NCBI GenBank assembly: GCA_045536155.1
Contig: JAZSMZ010000108.1
Coordinates: forward strand, 1-8,458
Origin: JAZQNC01 sp045536155
Lineage (GTDB): Bacteria; Bacillota; Clostridia; Oscillospirales; CAG-272
DNA: 8,458 bases
Reading direction: 5' to 3'
The notes below the pieces were generated by a model. That model was given only the letters and a program-made list of their open reading frames with translations, did no database searches and was not told the origin of the DNA. The position numbers and the translations under genes are program-made. Positions within the stretch are counted from its first letter, which is position 1. Every line of letters begins with the position of its first letter. Below are positions 1 to 6,649 of the stretch, in pieces.

Positions 1-176
1 TTTGCCTTTAATTACTTTGTATTGAGTAAATAAACTCTGAGAACTTCTTTTTCAAGTTCTTTTGACGAGAATTCACACTTGATACTTTCATATCTCGTTT
101 GTCTTTCTCTGCTGTTCAATTTTCAAAGACCATGACTCGGCTTCTGCCTCGCCTGCCGCCCTCTCTTTGGGACAGC
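1..176 (-). other. Probable rRNA operon leader transcript
   Basis: This stretch is transcribed leftward from the strong promoter at 183–211 and contains a boxA-like element at 117–132. It also has short inverted repeats, for example GAACTT/AAGTTC at 41–46 and 54–59. Together these are the usual parts of a Firmicutes rRNA leader. No rRNA sequence is reached before the left edge, so the rRNA gene itself is inferred. A tRNA or other stable-RNA operon is the main alternative. Confidence 0.55.
117..132 (-). promoter_or_regulatory. boxA-like antitermination element
   Basis: Read on the minus strand the site is TGGTCTTTGAAAATTG. It closely resembles the boxA of Firmicutes rRNA leaders (TGTTCTTTGAAAAC type), which loads NusB/NusE antitermination factors on nascent rRNA. 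It sits about 45–60 nt downstream of the predicted transcription start, as expected for a leader boxA. Confidence 0.6.
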
Positions 177-182
177 TTTAAT

Positions 183-211
183 ATAATACCACACTTTATT
201 CCTTTTGTCAA
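183..211 (-). promoter_or_regulatory. Strong sigma-A promoter, rRNA type
   Basis: On the minus strand a perfect -35 box TTGACA (206–211) is separated by exactly 17 bp from a -10 box TATTAT (183–188). The start would fall near 176. The near-consensus boxes, the A-tracts just upstream and the boxA in the transcript all suggest a stable-RNA promoter. It fires away from the DUF421 gene. Confidence 0.75.
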
Positions 212-214
212 GCC

Positions 215-253
215 TTTTTTGAGTTTTTTTATGTCTTTTTTTATTCTTTTTTT
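215..253 (-). promoter_or_regulatory. Phased A-tracts, UP-element-like
   Basis: Four homopolymer tracts (T on plus, A on minus) of 6–7 bp lie at 215–220, 224–230, 236–242 and 247–253. Their centres are about 9.5, 12 and 11 bp apart, close to one helical turn. They abut the TTGACA box on its upstream side. This is the arrangement of an UP element with intrinsically curved DNA that boosts RNA polymerase binding at rRNA promoters. Confidence 0.6.
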
Positions 254-272
254 AGCCCTCTACACCTTGCGG

Positions 273-301
273 TTTAACCGTATCGCGAGACCCAATATAT
301 T
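273..301 (+). promoter_or_regulatory. Candidate promoter for the DUF421 pair
   Basis: A weak -35 box TTTAAC (273–278) and a good -10 box TATATT (296–301) are separated by 17 bp. They would give a leader of about 80 nt before the DUF421 start. The -35 lies inside a small palindrome, CGGTT-T-AACCG (270–280), which could be an operator or chance. No better promoter is visible in the interval. Confidence 0.3.
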
Positions 302-389
302 GATTTTCACGGCCACACAAATCGTTTTTTTCATTTATTTCTATGAATATCTTTCAAAAGACGGCAAAAAATAATTTTGAGGTGAACAA

Positions 390-1025
390 ATGCTTACCAT
401 AATTTCACGCACAGCGCTGATATATTTTTTTCTCGTTTTCGTCATGAGGATAATGGGCAAACGGCAGATCGGGCAGATGCAGATATCCGAGCTTGTGATA
501 TCGCTCATGCTTTCCGAGCTTGCCGTTATGCCCATCGCAAATTACAACATACCCATTCTGCACTCGCTCATACCGATCATTCTCCTTATATTTCTTGAAA
601 TCGTATCCGCATATCTATCGACGAAGTCGCGCAAATTCAAAAAGATCTTCGACGGCACACCAGGCATAATCATTGCGCACGGAAAAATCGATCAAAAAGA
701 GCTTTTGAAGATGCGTCTGTCGCTTGACGAGCTGCTCGGGGAGCTCCGGTTGAAGGAAGTACGCGGAATACGCGACGTCGACTATGCCCTGCTCGAGCAA
801 AACGGTCAGCTTTCGGTCATCACCGCGCAAAACTCGGTAGTCGGACTCGATCACCCTTTGATAGTTGACGGTCAGATAAACAAAAACGGCCTTACCTTTG
901 TTCAAAAAAGCGAGAGCTGGCTTGCGCGGGAGTTAAAAAAGCGGCATTTAACGCTCGAAGAGATATTTTTCTTTTCCGTCGACGACGGCGGCAACTTTAC
1001 GGTTATAGAAAAGGAGAAAAAATGA
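390..1025 (+). CDS. DUF421 (YetF-like) membrane protein
   Basis: This 211-residue protein belongs to the DUF421/YetF family. Three hydrophobic segments (about 5–21, 32–49 and 56–76) are followed by a soluble C-terminal domain (about 80–205). The family's hallmark MGKRQIG motif sits at 22–28 just after the first segment, followed by ELV at 34–36. The biochemical function is unknown. Relatives such as YetF and the 2Duf protein of Bacillus spoVA(2mob) operons are linked to spore properties, so a role in the spore membrane is possible but not shown here. The start is supported by GAGGTG (379–384) five bases before ATG. The stop overlaps the next start by ATGA, so the two genes are translationally coupled. 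Its length is at the short end of the family. Confidence 0.93.
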   Translation: MLTIISRTALIYFFLVFVMRIMGKRQIGQMQISELVISLMLSELAVMPIANYNIPILHSLIPIILLIFLEIVSAYLSTKSRKFKKIFDGTPGIIIAHGKIDQKELLKMRLSLDELLGELRLKEVRGIRDVDYALLEQNGQLSVITAQNSVVGLDHPLIVDGQINKNGLTFVQKSESWLARELKKRHLTLEEIFFFSVDDGGNFTVIEKEKK

Positions 1026-1390
1026 AAGCGCTTATAAGTTCCATAGCAATTATCACGCTGGTCCTTGCTTTATCGGTTATAAACATGTGTTTTGTGACAT
1101 CGTTTGCCGATGAAATGATTGAAATTATAGAAAAGACGCCCAATTCGACCACTCTCTTTTCCCGCGATTCGATGGCCGATTTTTTCGACCGATGGGAGGA
1201 AAAGAGAGATCTGATCGCTTTGAGCGTCAACTTTGATTATATTAGCGACGCAGAACGTGCGGCACACGAGATGTACTTTTGCGGGCTTAGCGACGGCGAC
1301 AGCGACTATCTCGATGCAAAGGCGCAGCTTATATCCAGCCTTCGCGTTATATGCGACGTTGAATCGTTTTCTTTTTACAATATTATCTGA
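1022..1390 (+). CDS. DUF4363-type membrane-anchored protein
   Basis: This 122-residue protein has one N-terminal hydrophobic segment (about 4–27), a signal anchor or uncleaved signal peptide, then a mostly charged domain probably outside the membrane. A tryptophan followed by acidic and basic residues (WEEKRDL, about 58–64) in a helical stretch fits DUF4363, a small family often found directly after DUF421 genes in Clostridia. The family has no known activity. The start overlaps the DUF421 stop by four bases and has an AGGAG site inside the upstream gene. The last eight bases overlap the 3' end of the convergent TIGR03936 gene. The family call rests on weak motifs and strong context. Confidence 0.8.
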   Translation: MKALISSIAIITLVLALSVINMCFVTSFADEMIEIIEKTPNSTTLFSRDSMADFFDRWEEKRDLIALSVNFDYISDAERAAHEMYFCGLSDGDSDYLDAKAQLISSLRVICDVESFSFYNII

Positions 1391-2039
1391 ACGAGGTCTT
1401 TTTGTCCGATCTCAAAATGTTCGTGCGCACGATCGTATAGCTTTCCGCCCCTGTTTTTTTGCAGATTGCGGCGGCGATATACTCGGGATTAAGGAACTTT
1501 TCGCTTGTTGCGCTGAGTATCACCCGTGCACGATTGCCCTCGATCTCGCAGAGTGCGGTGAGAGGTGAAATATCGGTTTCCTTCTCTCCGCTCTTCGATC
1601 TCTTCATTATTATATAAGGCTCGTCGAACATTCCCTTCGCGCTTTCGATATTGCGATCAAAATTCAGCTCGTATTCCGCCCATTCGATGCTATTGAGCTT
1701 ATTTTCGGGATAGTAGCATTCGACTATCTTCATCTCATCGGTGGTTTCGGCATCGAGAGCGGCGCGGAACGCTTCGGCATCCACCTCATAATTCAGCTTG
1801 ACATCGAGCAGCTCATTTACACTTTCCGTTCCGATGGAGAGCGGAAGAGCGAAGGTCATTCTGGGGTGGGGATTGAATCCCTCGGAGTACCAAAGGGGTG
1901 CCTTTGCGCGAATGAGCGCGCTTTTCATGGTGCGGCAGAGGTCGAGATGGGATATAAACTGCAGTGAGCCTACCTTGGTGAATCGAATTCTTATGACCGT
2001 CGGCTGTGCGTTTTTTACTTGGTTGTTTTCGGGCACCAT
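1383..2039 (-). CDS. TIGR03936 radical SAM-associated protein (DUF2344)
   Basis: This 218-residue protein matches the TIGR03936/DUF2344 family along most of its length. The conserved N-terminal block reads IRIRFTK (about 16–22), then SHLDL (30–34), then GFNPHPR (54–60) followed by FALPLSIG. The NPHP segment is the family's most recognisable feature. It carries no radical SAM cysteine motif. It is the usual partner of TIGR03960 proteins and is sometimes fused to them, so the two probably act in one complex on an unknown substrate. The start has a strong GGGAGG site (2049–2054) nine bases upstream, so the 25-bp overlap with the TIGR03960 gene is real and points to coupled translation. Its 3' end overlaps the convergent DUF4363 gene. 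Confidence 0.93.
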   Translation of the reverse strand: MVPENNQVKNAQPTVIRIRFTKVGSLQFISHLDLCRTMKSALIRAKAPLWYSEGFNPHPRMTFALPLSIGTESVNELLDVKLNYEVDAEAFRAALDAETTDEMKIVECYYPENKLNSIEWAEYELNFDRNIESAKGMFDEPYIIMKRSKSGEKETDISPLTALCEIEGNRARVILSATSEKFLNPEYIAAAICKKTGAESYTIVRTNILRSDKKTSFR

Positions 2040-3868
2040 CTGTTTTTACCTCCCAATTTATTCGCTCCGCATGCCGAGCAATTCTCGGCGCAGTTGTTGG
2101 TTGTCTTGCCTTCGTATGCGCGATGACGCTCGCGAAGCAGAAATTCCTTTGTTACACCGCAATCGATAACATCCCAGGGAAGCACTTCATCCTCGGAAAA
2201 TTCGCGGTTCGCATAAAATGACATATCAATACCGCATTCATCAAAGGCTTCAACCCATTTATCGTAGGAGAAGCACTCGTCCCAGCCGTCGAATTTAATG
2301 CCTGCATCATGTGCCGCCAAAAGGACCTTGGAAAGCTTACGGTCGCCGCGTGCGAATACCGCCTCGACTCGGCTGACCTTAGCCTCGTGCCAATTATAGC
2401 GGATCTTGCGGTCGGTGATCTTCGATGCCAAAAATTCCTGCTTTTCGCGCAATCTCTCAAGGGTATCCTGCGCTTCCCACTGGAAAGGAGTAAAGGGCTT
2501 GGGGATAAAGCAAGCCACGCTGACGGTCACGTTCACCTGACGCATTCTCTTGACCTTGGGATTTTTGTAATACGAATCAACCACGCTCAAGGCGAGCTTG
2601 GCGATGCCTTCGATATCGTCCTCGGTTTCGGTGGGAAGACCGTTCATAAAATAGAGCTTGACCTGATTTTTACCGCCCTCGAAGGCAACGGCGCAGGCAC
2701 GCAGAAGGTCGTCCTCGTAGACGTTTTTGTTGATAACGTCGCGCAAACGCTGAGTTCCCGCCTCGGGAGCAAAGGTGATACCCGATGCGCGGACCGACGA
2801 GATTCGGTCCATCAGCTCCTTGGTAAAGGAGTCGACGCGGAGCGAGGGGAGGGATATCGACACACGCTTGTCGTCGGTCCATTCGAGCAGACCCTCGGTC
2901 AAAGCGGTAATCTCGCTGTAATCGCTGATGCTCAGCGAGCAAAGGGAGATCTCATCGTATCCGCTGTTTTCGTAAAGCTTTCTCGCCTGCTCGCAGACCA
3001 CCTCGGGCGATTTTTCGCGAACGGGGCGATAGGTCGTTCCCGCCTGGCAGAAACGGCATCCGCGAATACAGCCGCGATAGACCTCGGCGACTATTCTGTC
3101 CTGCACGGTTTCGATATAGGGCATGACGAATTTGTCGGGGAAATACGATTTATCCATGTCCTCGATAATTCTCTTTGTAACTCGGGCGGGCACCTTTTCG
3201 TCGGCAGGAGTGTAGCTCTTTACCGTTCCGTCCTCGTTATAGCAGACGGTGTAAAGGGAGGGAACGTAAAATCCCTTGAGCTCGGTGGCAACGGCGTAGA
3301 GGAATTTTGCTTTTGTATATTCGCCCGATTCCTTCATTTTAATATAAAGCTCGGTAAATTCGACGAGCGCCTCTTCGCCCTCGCCTATCGAAAAGACGTC
3401 GAAAAAGTCGGCTATCGGCTCGGGATTGTACGAGCAGGGTCCGCCGCCGATAATGATTGGCATATCGTCGGTGCGGTCGGCCGCCAAAAGAGGGATCTGC
3501 GCCAGATCGAGCATATTGAGCACGTTCGAATAGCAAAGCTCGTACTGCAAAGTAAATGCCACGATATCAAAATCGCGCAGTTTATCTCCGCTTTCGTGCG
3601 CCCAAAGCGGGATATTGTGCTCGCGCATCTTTTCTTCCATATCGATCCACGGTGCATACGCGCGCTCACACCAAATGTTCTCGCGCTCGTTAAGTGCGCC
3701 ATAAAGTATGCGCACGCCGAGGTTGGACATGCCTATTTCGTAAGTATCGGGAAAGCAAAAGGCAAAACGCGCTTTTACTTCATCTTTGTTTTTTATGATC
3801 TGTCCGAATTCGCCGCCGGTATATCTGCCCGGCTTTGAAACGCTTTTCAGAATTGAATTGAAATCCAT
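2015..3868 (-). CDS. TIGR03960 B12-binding-type radical SAM protein
   Basis: This 617-residue protein is a full-length member of the TIGR03960 family of uncharacterised radical SAM enzymes. The N-terminal part resembles a cobalamin-binding domain: FPDTYEIGMSNLG near residue 40, IIIGGGPCSYNPEP near 138–151 and SIGEGEEAL at about 160–168. It lacks a clear DxHxxG motif, so B12 binding is unproven. The radical SAM core follows with CIRGCRFC (Cys 267, 271, 274), the CxxxCxxC ligands of the 4Fe-4S cluster. The C-terminus has CAENCSACG (Cys 593, 597, 600) plus a late Cys 612, a probable second metal site. I chose the ATG at 3868 because AGAGGA lies nine bases upstream; it directly abuts the earlier ATG at 3877. 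Homologues also start near MD. The substrate is unknown. Confidence 0.95.
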   Translation of the reverse strand: MDFNSILKSVSKPGRYTGGEFGQIIKNKDEVKARFAFCFPDTYEIGMSNLGVRILYGALNERENIWCERAYAPWIDMEEKMREHNIPLWAHESGDKLRDFDIVAFTLQYELCYSNVLNMLDLAQIPLLAADRTDDMPIIIGGGPCSYNPEPIADFFDVFSIGEGEEALVEFTELYIKMKESGEYTKAKFLYAVATELKGFYVPSLYTVCYNEDGTVKSYTPADEKVPARVTKRIIEDMDKSYFPDKFVMPYIETVQDRIVAEVYRGCIRGCRFCQAGTTYRPVREKSPEVVCEQARKLYENSGYDEISLCSLSISDYSEITALTEGLLEWTDDKRVSISLPSLRVDSFTKELMDRISSVRASGITFAPEAGTQRLRDVINKNVYEDDLLRACAVAFEGGKNQVKLYFMNGLPTETEDDIEGIAKLALSVVDSYYKNPKVKRMRQVNVTVSVACFIPKPFTPFQWEAQDTLERLREKQEFLASKITDRKIRYNWHEAKVSRVEAVFARGDRKLSKVLLAAHDAGIKFDGWDECFSYDKWVEAFDECGIDMSFYANREFSEDEVLPWDVIDCGVTKEFLLRERHRAYEGKTTNNCAENCSACGANKLGGKNRWCPKTTK

Positions 3869-3877
3869 TTCACTCAT

Positions 3878-3883
3878 TCCTCT
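3878..3883 (-). promoter_or_regulatory. Ribosome binding site deciding the TIGR03960 start
   Basis: AGAGGA on the minus strand touches the ATG at 3877 with no spacer, which is unusable. It stands nine bases from the next in-frame ATG at 3868, a normal distance. This favours the shorter protein beginning MDFNSIL. Confidence 0.6.
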
Positions 3884-3930
3884 TGTGGTAAGTCAATACA
3901 TTTTTTTGAAGTAAGTGTTTTTCTATATTT

Positions 3931-3959
3931 AAAAGGGGGAGCATTCTCCCCCTTTTTTT
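3931..3959 (-). terminator. Intrinsic terminator after the 877-residue gene
   Basis: AAAAGGGGGAG (3931–3941) pairs perfectly with CTCCCCCTTTT (3946–3956) around a four-base loop. The hairpin begins about 10 bp after the stop of the 877-residue gene. On the minus strand the stem is followed by four T and then A/T-rich DNA. On the plus strand there are seven T, so it may work in both directions. I see no convincing promoter between it and the TIGR03960 start, so partial read-through may feed the radical SAM pair. Confidence 0.8.
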
Positions 3960-3969
3960 GCGGTTATTA

Positions 3970-6603
3970 TCAAAGCTTGCCTATGCTCAGCTTTGTGAGA
4001 AGCACGGTGGGCACTATCCAGAAGATCTGGTAGAGCGCAACGTAGAAGGAGTTTACACTCTCTTTTGCGAAGATAAGGAGCAATATCGAAACGATAACAC
4101 TGATTGCCAGAGAGAACATCTTGACGATGAGCGCATTCTTTGTCGCGTTTGTAACTCTTTCGCAAAGGGAGAGAGCCTGTAAAAGCGACTTCGACGAGCC
4201 CTTGGACACGATTCCGCTGTCCACGTGCGGTTCAACTTCAGGTCTTTCGCCCTTGGTCTTGACCTTGATGATCTTGACGGGGTATTTCGAGATGCGGATT
4301 CGGGTCGAAAGCATCTGATCGTTGATGTTGGGGTCGAAGGTCTTGATACCGACGCAGACGCCCGTTCTGTAAAGCTGCTTCAAAAGCGGCTCGAAATCGG
4401 GATCGATGACGTACTGAACGTACATCTTGGCGGCAAGCTGATCGCCCATGGTCATATACATAACGCAGATCTCGCCGCTGCTCTCCTCGTCAACACCGTT
4501 GGCATCACGCGGGAGGGTGAATCCGTTGCCGCGGATGTAGGGTGCCTTGCCGATGTAAACGTGAACACCGTCGATAAGCGCCTCGATGCCGTTGGACTCG
4601 ACTGCGAGTATCTCGACGTTGTCCGAATGTCCGAGATCGCGGGTTGCAACCTCAAATACGTCGGAGAGCGGACCGCCGATGGTCATAAATACGCTGGCGG
4701 CATTGTATATTACGTAGTCGATACGGCTTTCGCCATATACCTTGACCTGCTTTACCTTTACTCCGTAGGGGGGGAATACGTCCTTGTCCTCGAAGGAAAC
4801 AACGCTTGCATGCGAGTATTTCTCGATCGAATCCTCGCCGATAATGGTGCTTTCAACGGCATAAGCCTCGTTGACCGCCTTAAAGAAGGGGTAAGCGTAG
4901 GTGATGAATACCGAGAACGGAAGCACAAAGAGTGCCGATGAGCATCCGAAGGAAAGTGCGCTTATGAAATCCTTTGTAAAGAACGCTGCGATAACGGTAA
5001 AGAGCACGAACACACCGACGCCCGCGGGAAGGAGGATGTCGAGTATCTTGCGATGCTTCGATTCAACATCAAGGCGGGAGAAGAATCCGTCAACGAAGGA
5101 GGTCTTTGTGATCTTGAAGAGCTCGGGCTCGTCGGGAAGAACTTCCGCAAAGGCCTCGCGCTCAAGCTCTGCCTGATCGTCGTCAACAGCTTCGATAACG
5201 TGCTTTTGCTTTTTGGAAGCAAGAACGTTGAAGTTCTGGATCTCGCGCTTTTTATTGAAGAACTCGTAAAGAAGAGTAAGGAATACGCAAAGGATAACGG
5301 CAAAGCCGTACATCTTGAGCGTGTTGCCCGATTTTGCAAAGCAGGAGATGAGAGTGTAGATCACCGACATGATGATAGTCAGAACGGTCATACTCTCGGG
5401 AATGGGCTTAAGCTTGATTGCGGCGCTAAAGCCCGAGATGATCTGCTTGGGGATAAGCAGGCAGGCAAGGATTATCATCTGCAAATCAAGCATGCAGTGA
5501 ACGACAGGGAATATCGACATATTGACACCGGCCGGAAGAGATCCGCCGAATATATTCAGATTTTCAAAGAAGAAGGCTACTATCAAAAGCACGATCGCGG
5601 CGAGCATACGGATAAGCAAAATGCTGTATTCGCGTCTGAACTCGGCGAATATGCCCGAGATCTGACCGACCGCGGTATATTCCTCGCGCTTTTTGGTCTT
5701 TAAGAATTCGGGAATTTCAAAATTGAGCTTGAAGGGCTTCTTTTCCTTGATGCCATCTTCAATTTCATGTTCATGCTGTTCGATCTCTTCGTTGATGCTG
5801 TTGATCTTTTCGACGCTGCCCGTATTTTCAAGCTCTTCGTTCATGTCGAAGGCCATCATGAGCTTGAGATCGGTCTCGTCTATAACGCCGTCGCCGTTGA
5901 CGTCGGTAAGCTCGGCGCTCTCCTCGCCATCAACTGTGGCAAGTGCGGTTTCGGCTTTCTTTTTCTTCTTTTTCTTTTTCTTCTTTTTGGCTTCGTTCTG
6001 GACTATCTGGGCGATCTCGAACATAGCTTCGCTGTCAAGATCGTCATCCGAAAGCTCATCGCGGTTTTCAGCAATGACGCTCTGAACTCCGTTGCCCTCA
6101 ATGTCGTCATCGAGCTGTTCGCCGAGCGCGTAGTCGGCGGGGATATTGGAAAGCTCGTCGTCGTTTTCGGCCATAATGATGCTGTCGGTCTTTTCGCTCT
6201 GAACTGCCTCAATGATCTCGGCAATTTCTGCAATCTCGTCAGCGGCAAGATCATCGGCACTCGCCTCGTCTGCGATCTCTTCGGCACTCGCCTCGGCAGC
6301 AGCCTCGTCGATAACGATTATCTCGTCGGCCTTTTCCTCGGAAGCGATCTCGGTGTCGTCCTCGACACGGAAAAACTTCATGTCCTCTTCGGTCATGAAC
6401 TGGCCGATTATATCGTCAACGGACAAATTCACATAAGGATTGTCCTGCTTTTCAAGAGAGTAATCCTCTGCCGCATTTTCTATAATATTGGGCTTGTCCT
6501 CTTCCCTGATGCTCTTTGCGGCATCCTTTTGACGGTCAAGTCCTGCCTTGACTCTCATCTTGAGAGTGTCGGCAGATATTTCATTTTTCTTAATTTCGTC
6601 CAT
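3970..6603 (-). CDS. Degenerate P-type ATPase-like membrane protein with acidic N-terminus
   Basis: This 877-residue protein is probably a pseudo-P-type ATPase. Residues 1–300 are acidic and low-complexity, with 11 lysines (206–216) and one calcium loop (234–245). Hydrophobic segments lie near 328–346, 365–385, 403–422, 431–448, 520–541, 547–572, 826–847 and 852–872, matching the 4+2+2 layout of heavy-metal P1B pumps. Between them are a short domain (449–518) in the actuator position and a large domain (573–820) in the P/N position. Matching blocks are CSSAL (554–558) for CPCAL, FEDKDVF (604–610) for the DKTGT site, GGPL (643–646) for HPL, SNGIEALIDG (670–679) and IDPDFEPLLKQL to KTFD (733–757) for the TGD region. 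TGES and GDGxND are absent, so ATP-driven transport is unlikely. GGAGGA (6609–6614) supports the start. It follows rlmB by 46 bp. The fold is inferred; no function is assigned. Confidence 0.93.
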   Translation of the reverse strand: MDEIKKNEISADTLKMRVKAGLDRQKDAAKSIREEDKPNIIENAAEDYSLEKQDNPYVNLSVDDIIGQFMTEEDMKFFRVEDDTEIASEEKADEIIVIDEAAAEASAEEIADEASADDLAADEIAEIAEIIEAVQSEKTDSIIMAENDDELSNIPADYALGEQLDDDIEGNGVQSVIAENRDELSDDDLDSEAMFEIAQIVQNEAKKKKKKKKKKKAETALATVDGEESAELTDVNGDGVIDETDLKLMMAFDMNEELENTGSVEKINSINEEIEQHEHEIEDGIKEKKPFKLNFEIPEFLKTKKREEYTAVGQISGIFAEFRREYSILLIRMLAAIVLLIVAFFFENLNIFGGSLPAGVNMSIFPVVHCMLDLQMIILACLLIPKQIISGFSAAIKLKPIPESMTVLTIIMSVIYTLISCFAKSGNTLKMYGFAVILCVFLTLLYEFFNKKREIQNFNVLASKKQKHVIEAVDDDQAELEREAFAEVLPDEPELFKITKTSFVDGFFSRLDVESKHRKILDILLPAGVGVFVLFTVIAAFFTKDFISALSFGCSSALFVLPFSVFITYAYPFFKAVNEAYAVESTIIGEDSIEKYSHASVVSFEDKDVFPPYGVKVKQVKVYGESRIDYVIYNAASVFMTIGGPLSDVFEVATRDLGHSDNVEILAVESNGIEALIDGVHVYIGKAPYIRGNGFTLPRDANGVDEESSGEICVMYMTMGDQLAAKMYVQYVIDPDFEPLLKQLYRTGVCVGIKTFDPNINDQMLSTRIRISKYPVKIIKVKTKGERPEVEPHVDSGIVSKGSSKSLLQALSLCERVTNATKNALIVKMFSLAISVIVSILLLIFAKESVNSFYVALYQIFWIVPTVLLTKLSIGKL
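5869..5904 (-). other. Dockerin/EF-hand-type calcium loop in the 877-residue protein
   Basis: Residues 234–245 read DVNGDGVIDETD, with Asp/Asn at loop positions 1, 3, 5, 9 and 12, Gly at 6 and Ile at 8. This is the dockerin type I calcium loop pattern. Only one copy is present, whereas dockerins have two, and no signal peptide precedes it. A cytoplasmic calcium sensor or a spacer is more likely than cellulosome docking. Confidence 0.7.
5956..5988 (-). other. Eleven-lysine run in the 877-residue protein
   Basis: Codons for residues 206–216 are all AAA or AAG, mixed so that no A run exceeds five. The run splits the strongly acidic Asp/Glu/Ala-rich segment (about 84–200) from the calcium loop. 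It may bind nucleic acid or acidic lipids, or pair with the acidic segment. Nothing in the sequence decides between these. Confidence 0.85.
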
Positions 6604-6649
6604 TAGAGTCCTCCGTCAAGAATAATTAGCAGCCTATATTTCAAACAGA

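Noticed and set aside
99..374. 91-codon plus-strand open frame with hydrophobic product
   Set aside because: It runs antisense through the boxA, the strong promoter and the T-tracts; its Phe/Leu-rich product comes from the T-tracts. No ribosome binding site was found and the product resembles no family.
2309..3838. 509-codon open frame antisense to the TIGR03960 gene
   Set aside because: It is in exact codon register with the real gene, so it stays open only because the gene rarely uses TTA, CTA and TCA codons. The product has no recognisable domain.
3880..3930. Promoter for the radical SAM pair using TTGACT just upstream of the start
   Set aside because: TTGACT lies so close to the start codon that its -10 box would fall inside the gene, and no -35/-10 pair with 16–18 bp spacing fits further upstream.
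5956..5988. Possible programmed frameshift in the lysine-coding run
   Set aside because: The classic A AAA AAG slippery heptamer is absent in the reading frame; AAA and AAG alternate so that no A run exceeds five, and the frame continues into the membrane core.
5767..6606. 279-codon open frame antisense to the 877-residue gene
   Set aside because: It is again in codon register with the sense gene, and its composition mirrors the acidic low-complexity region and lysine run. The shorter antisense frames at 4225–4941 and 5053–5703 also lie wholly inside this gene and show no recognisable domain.
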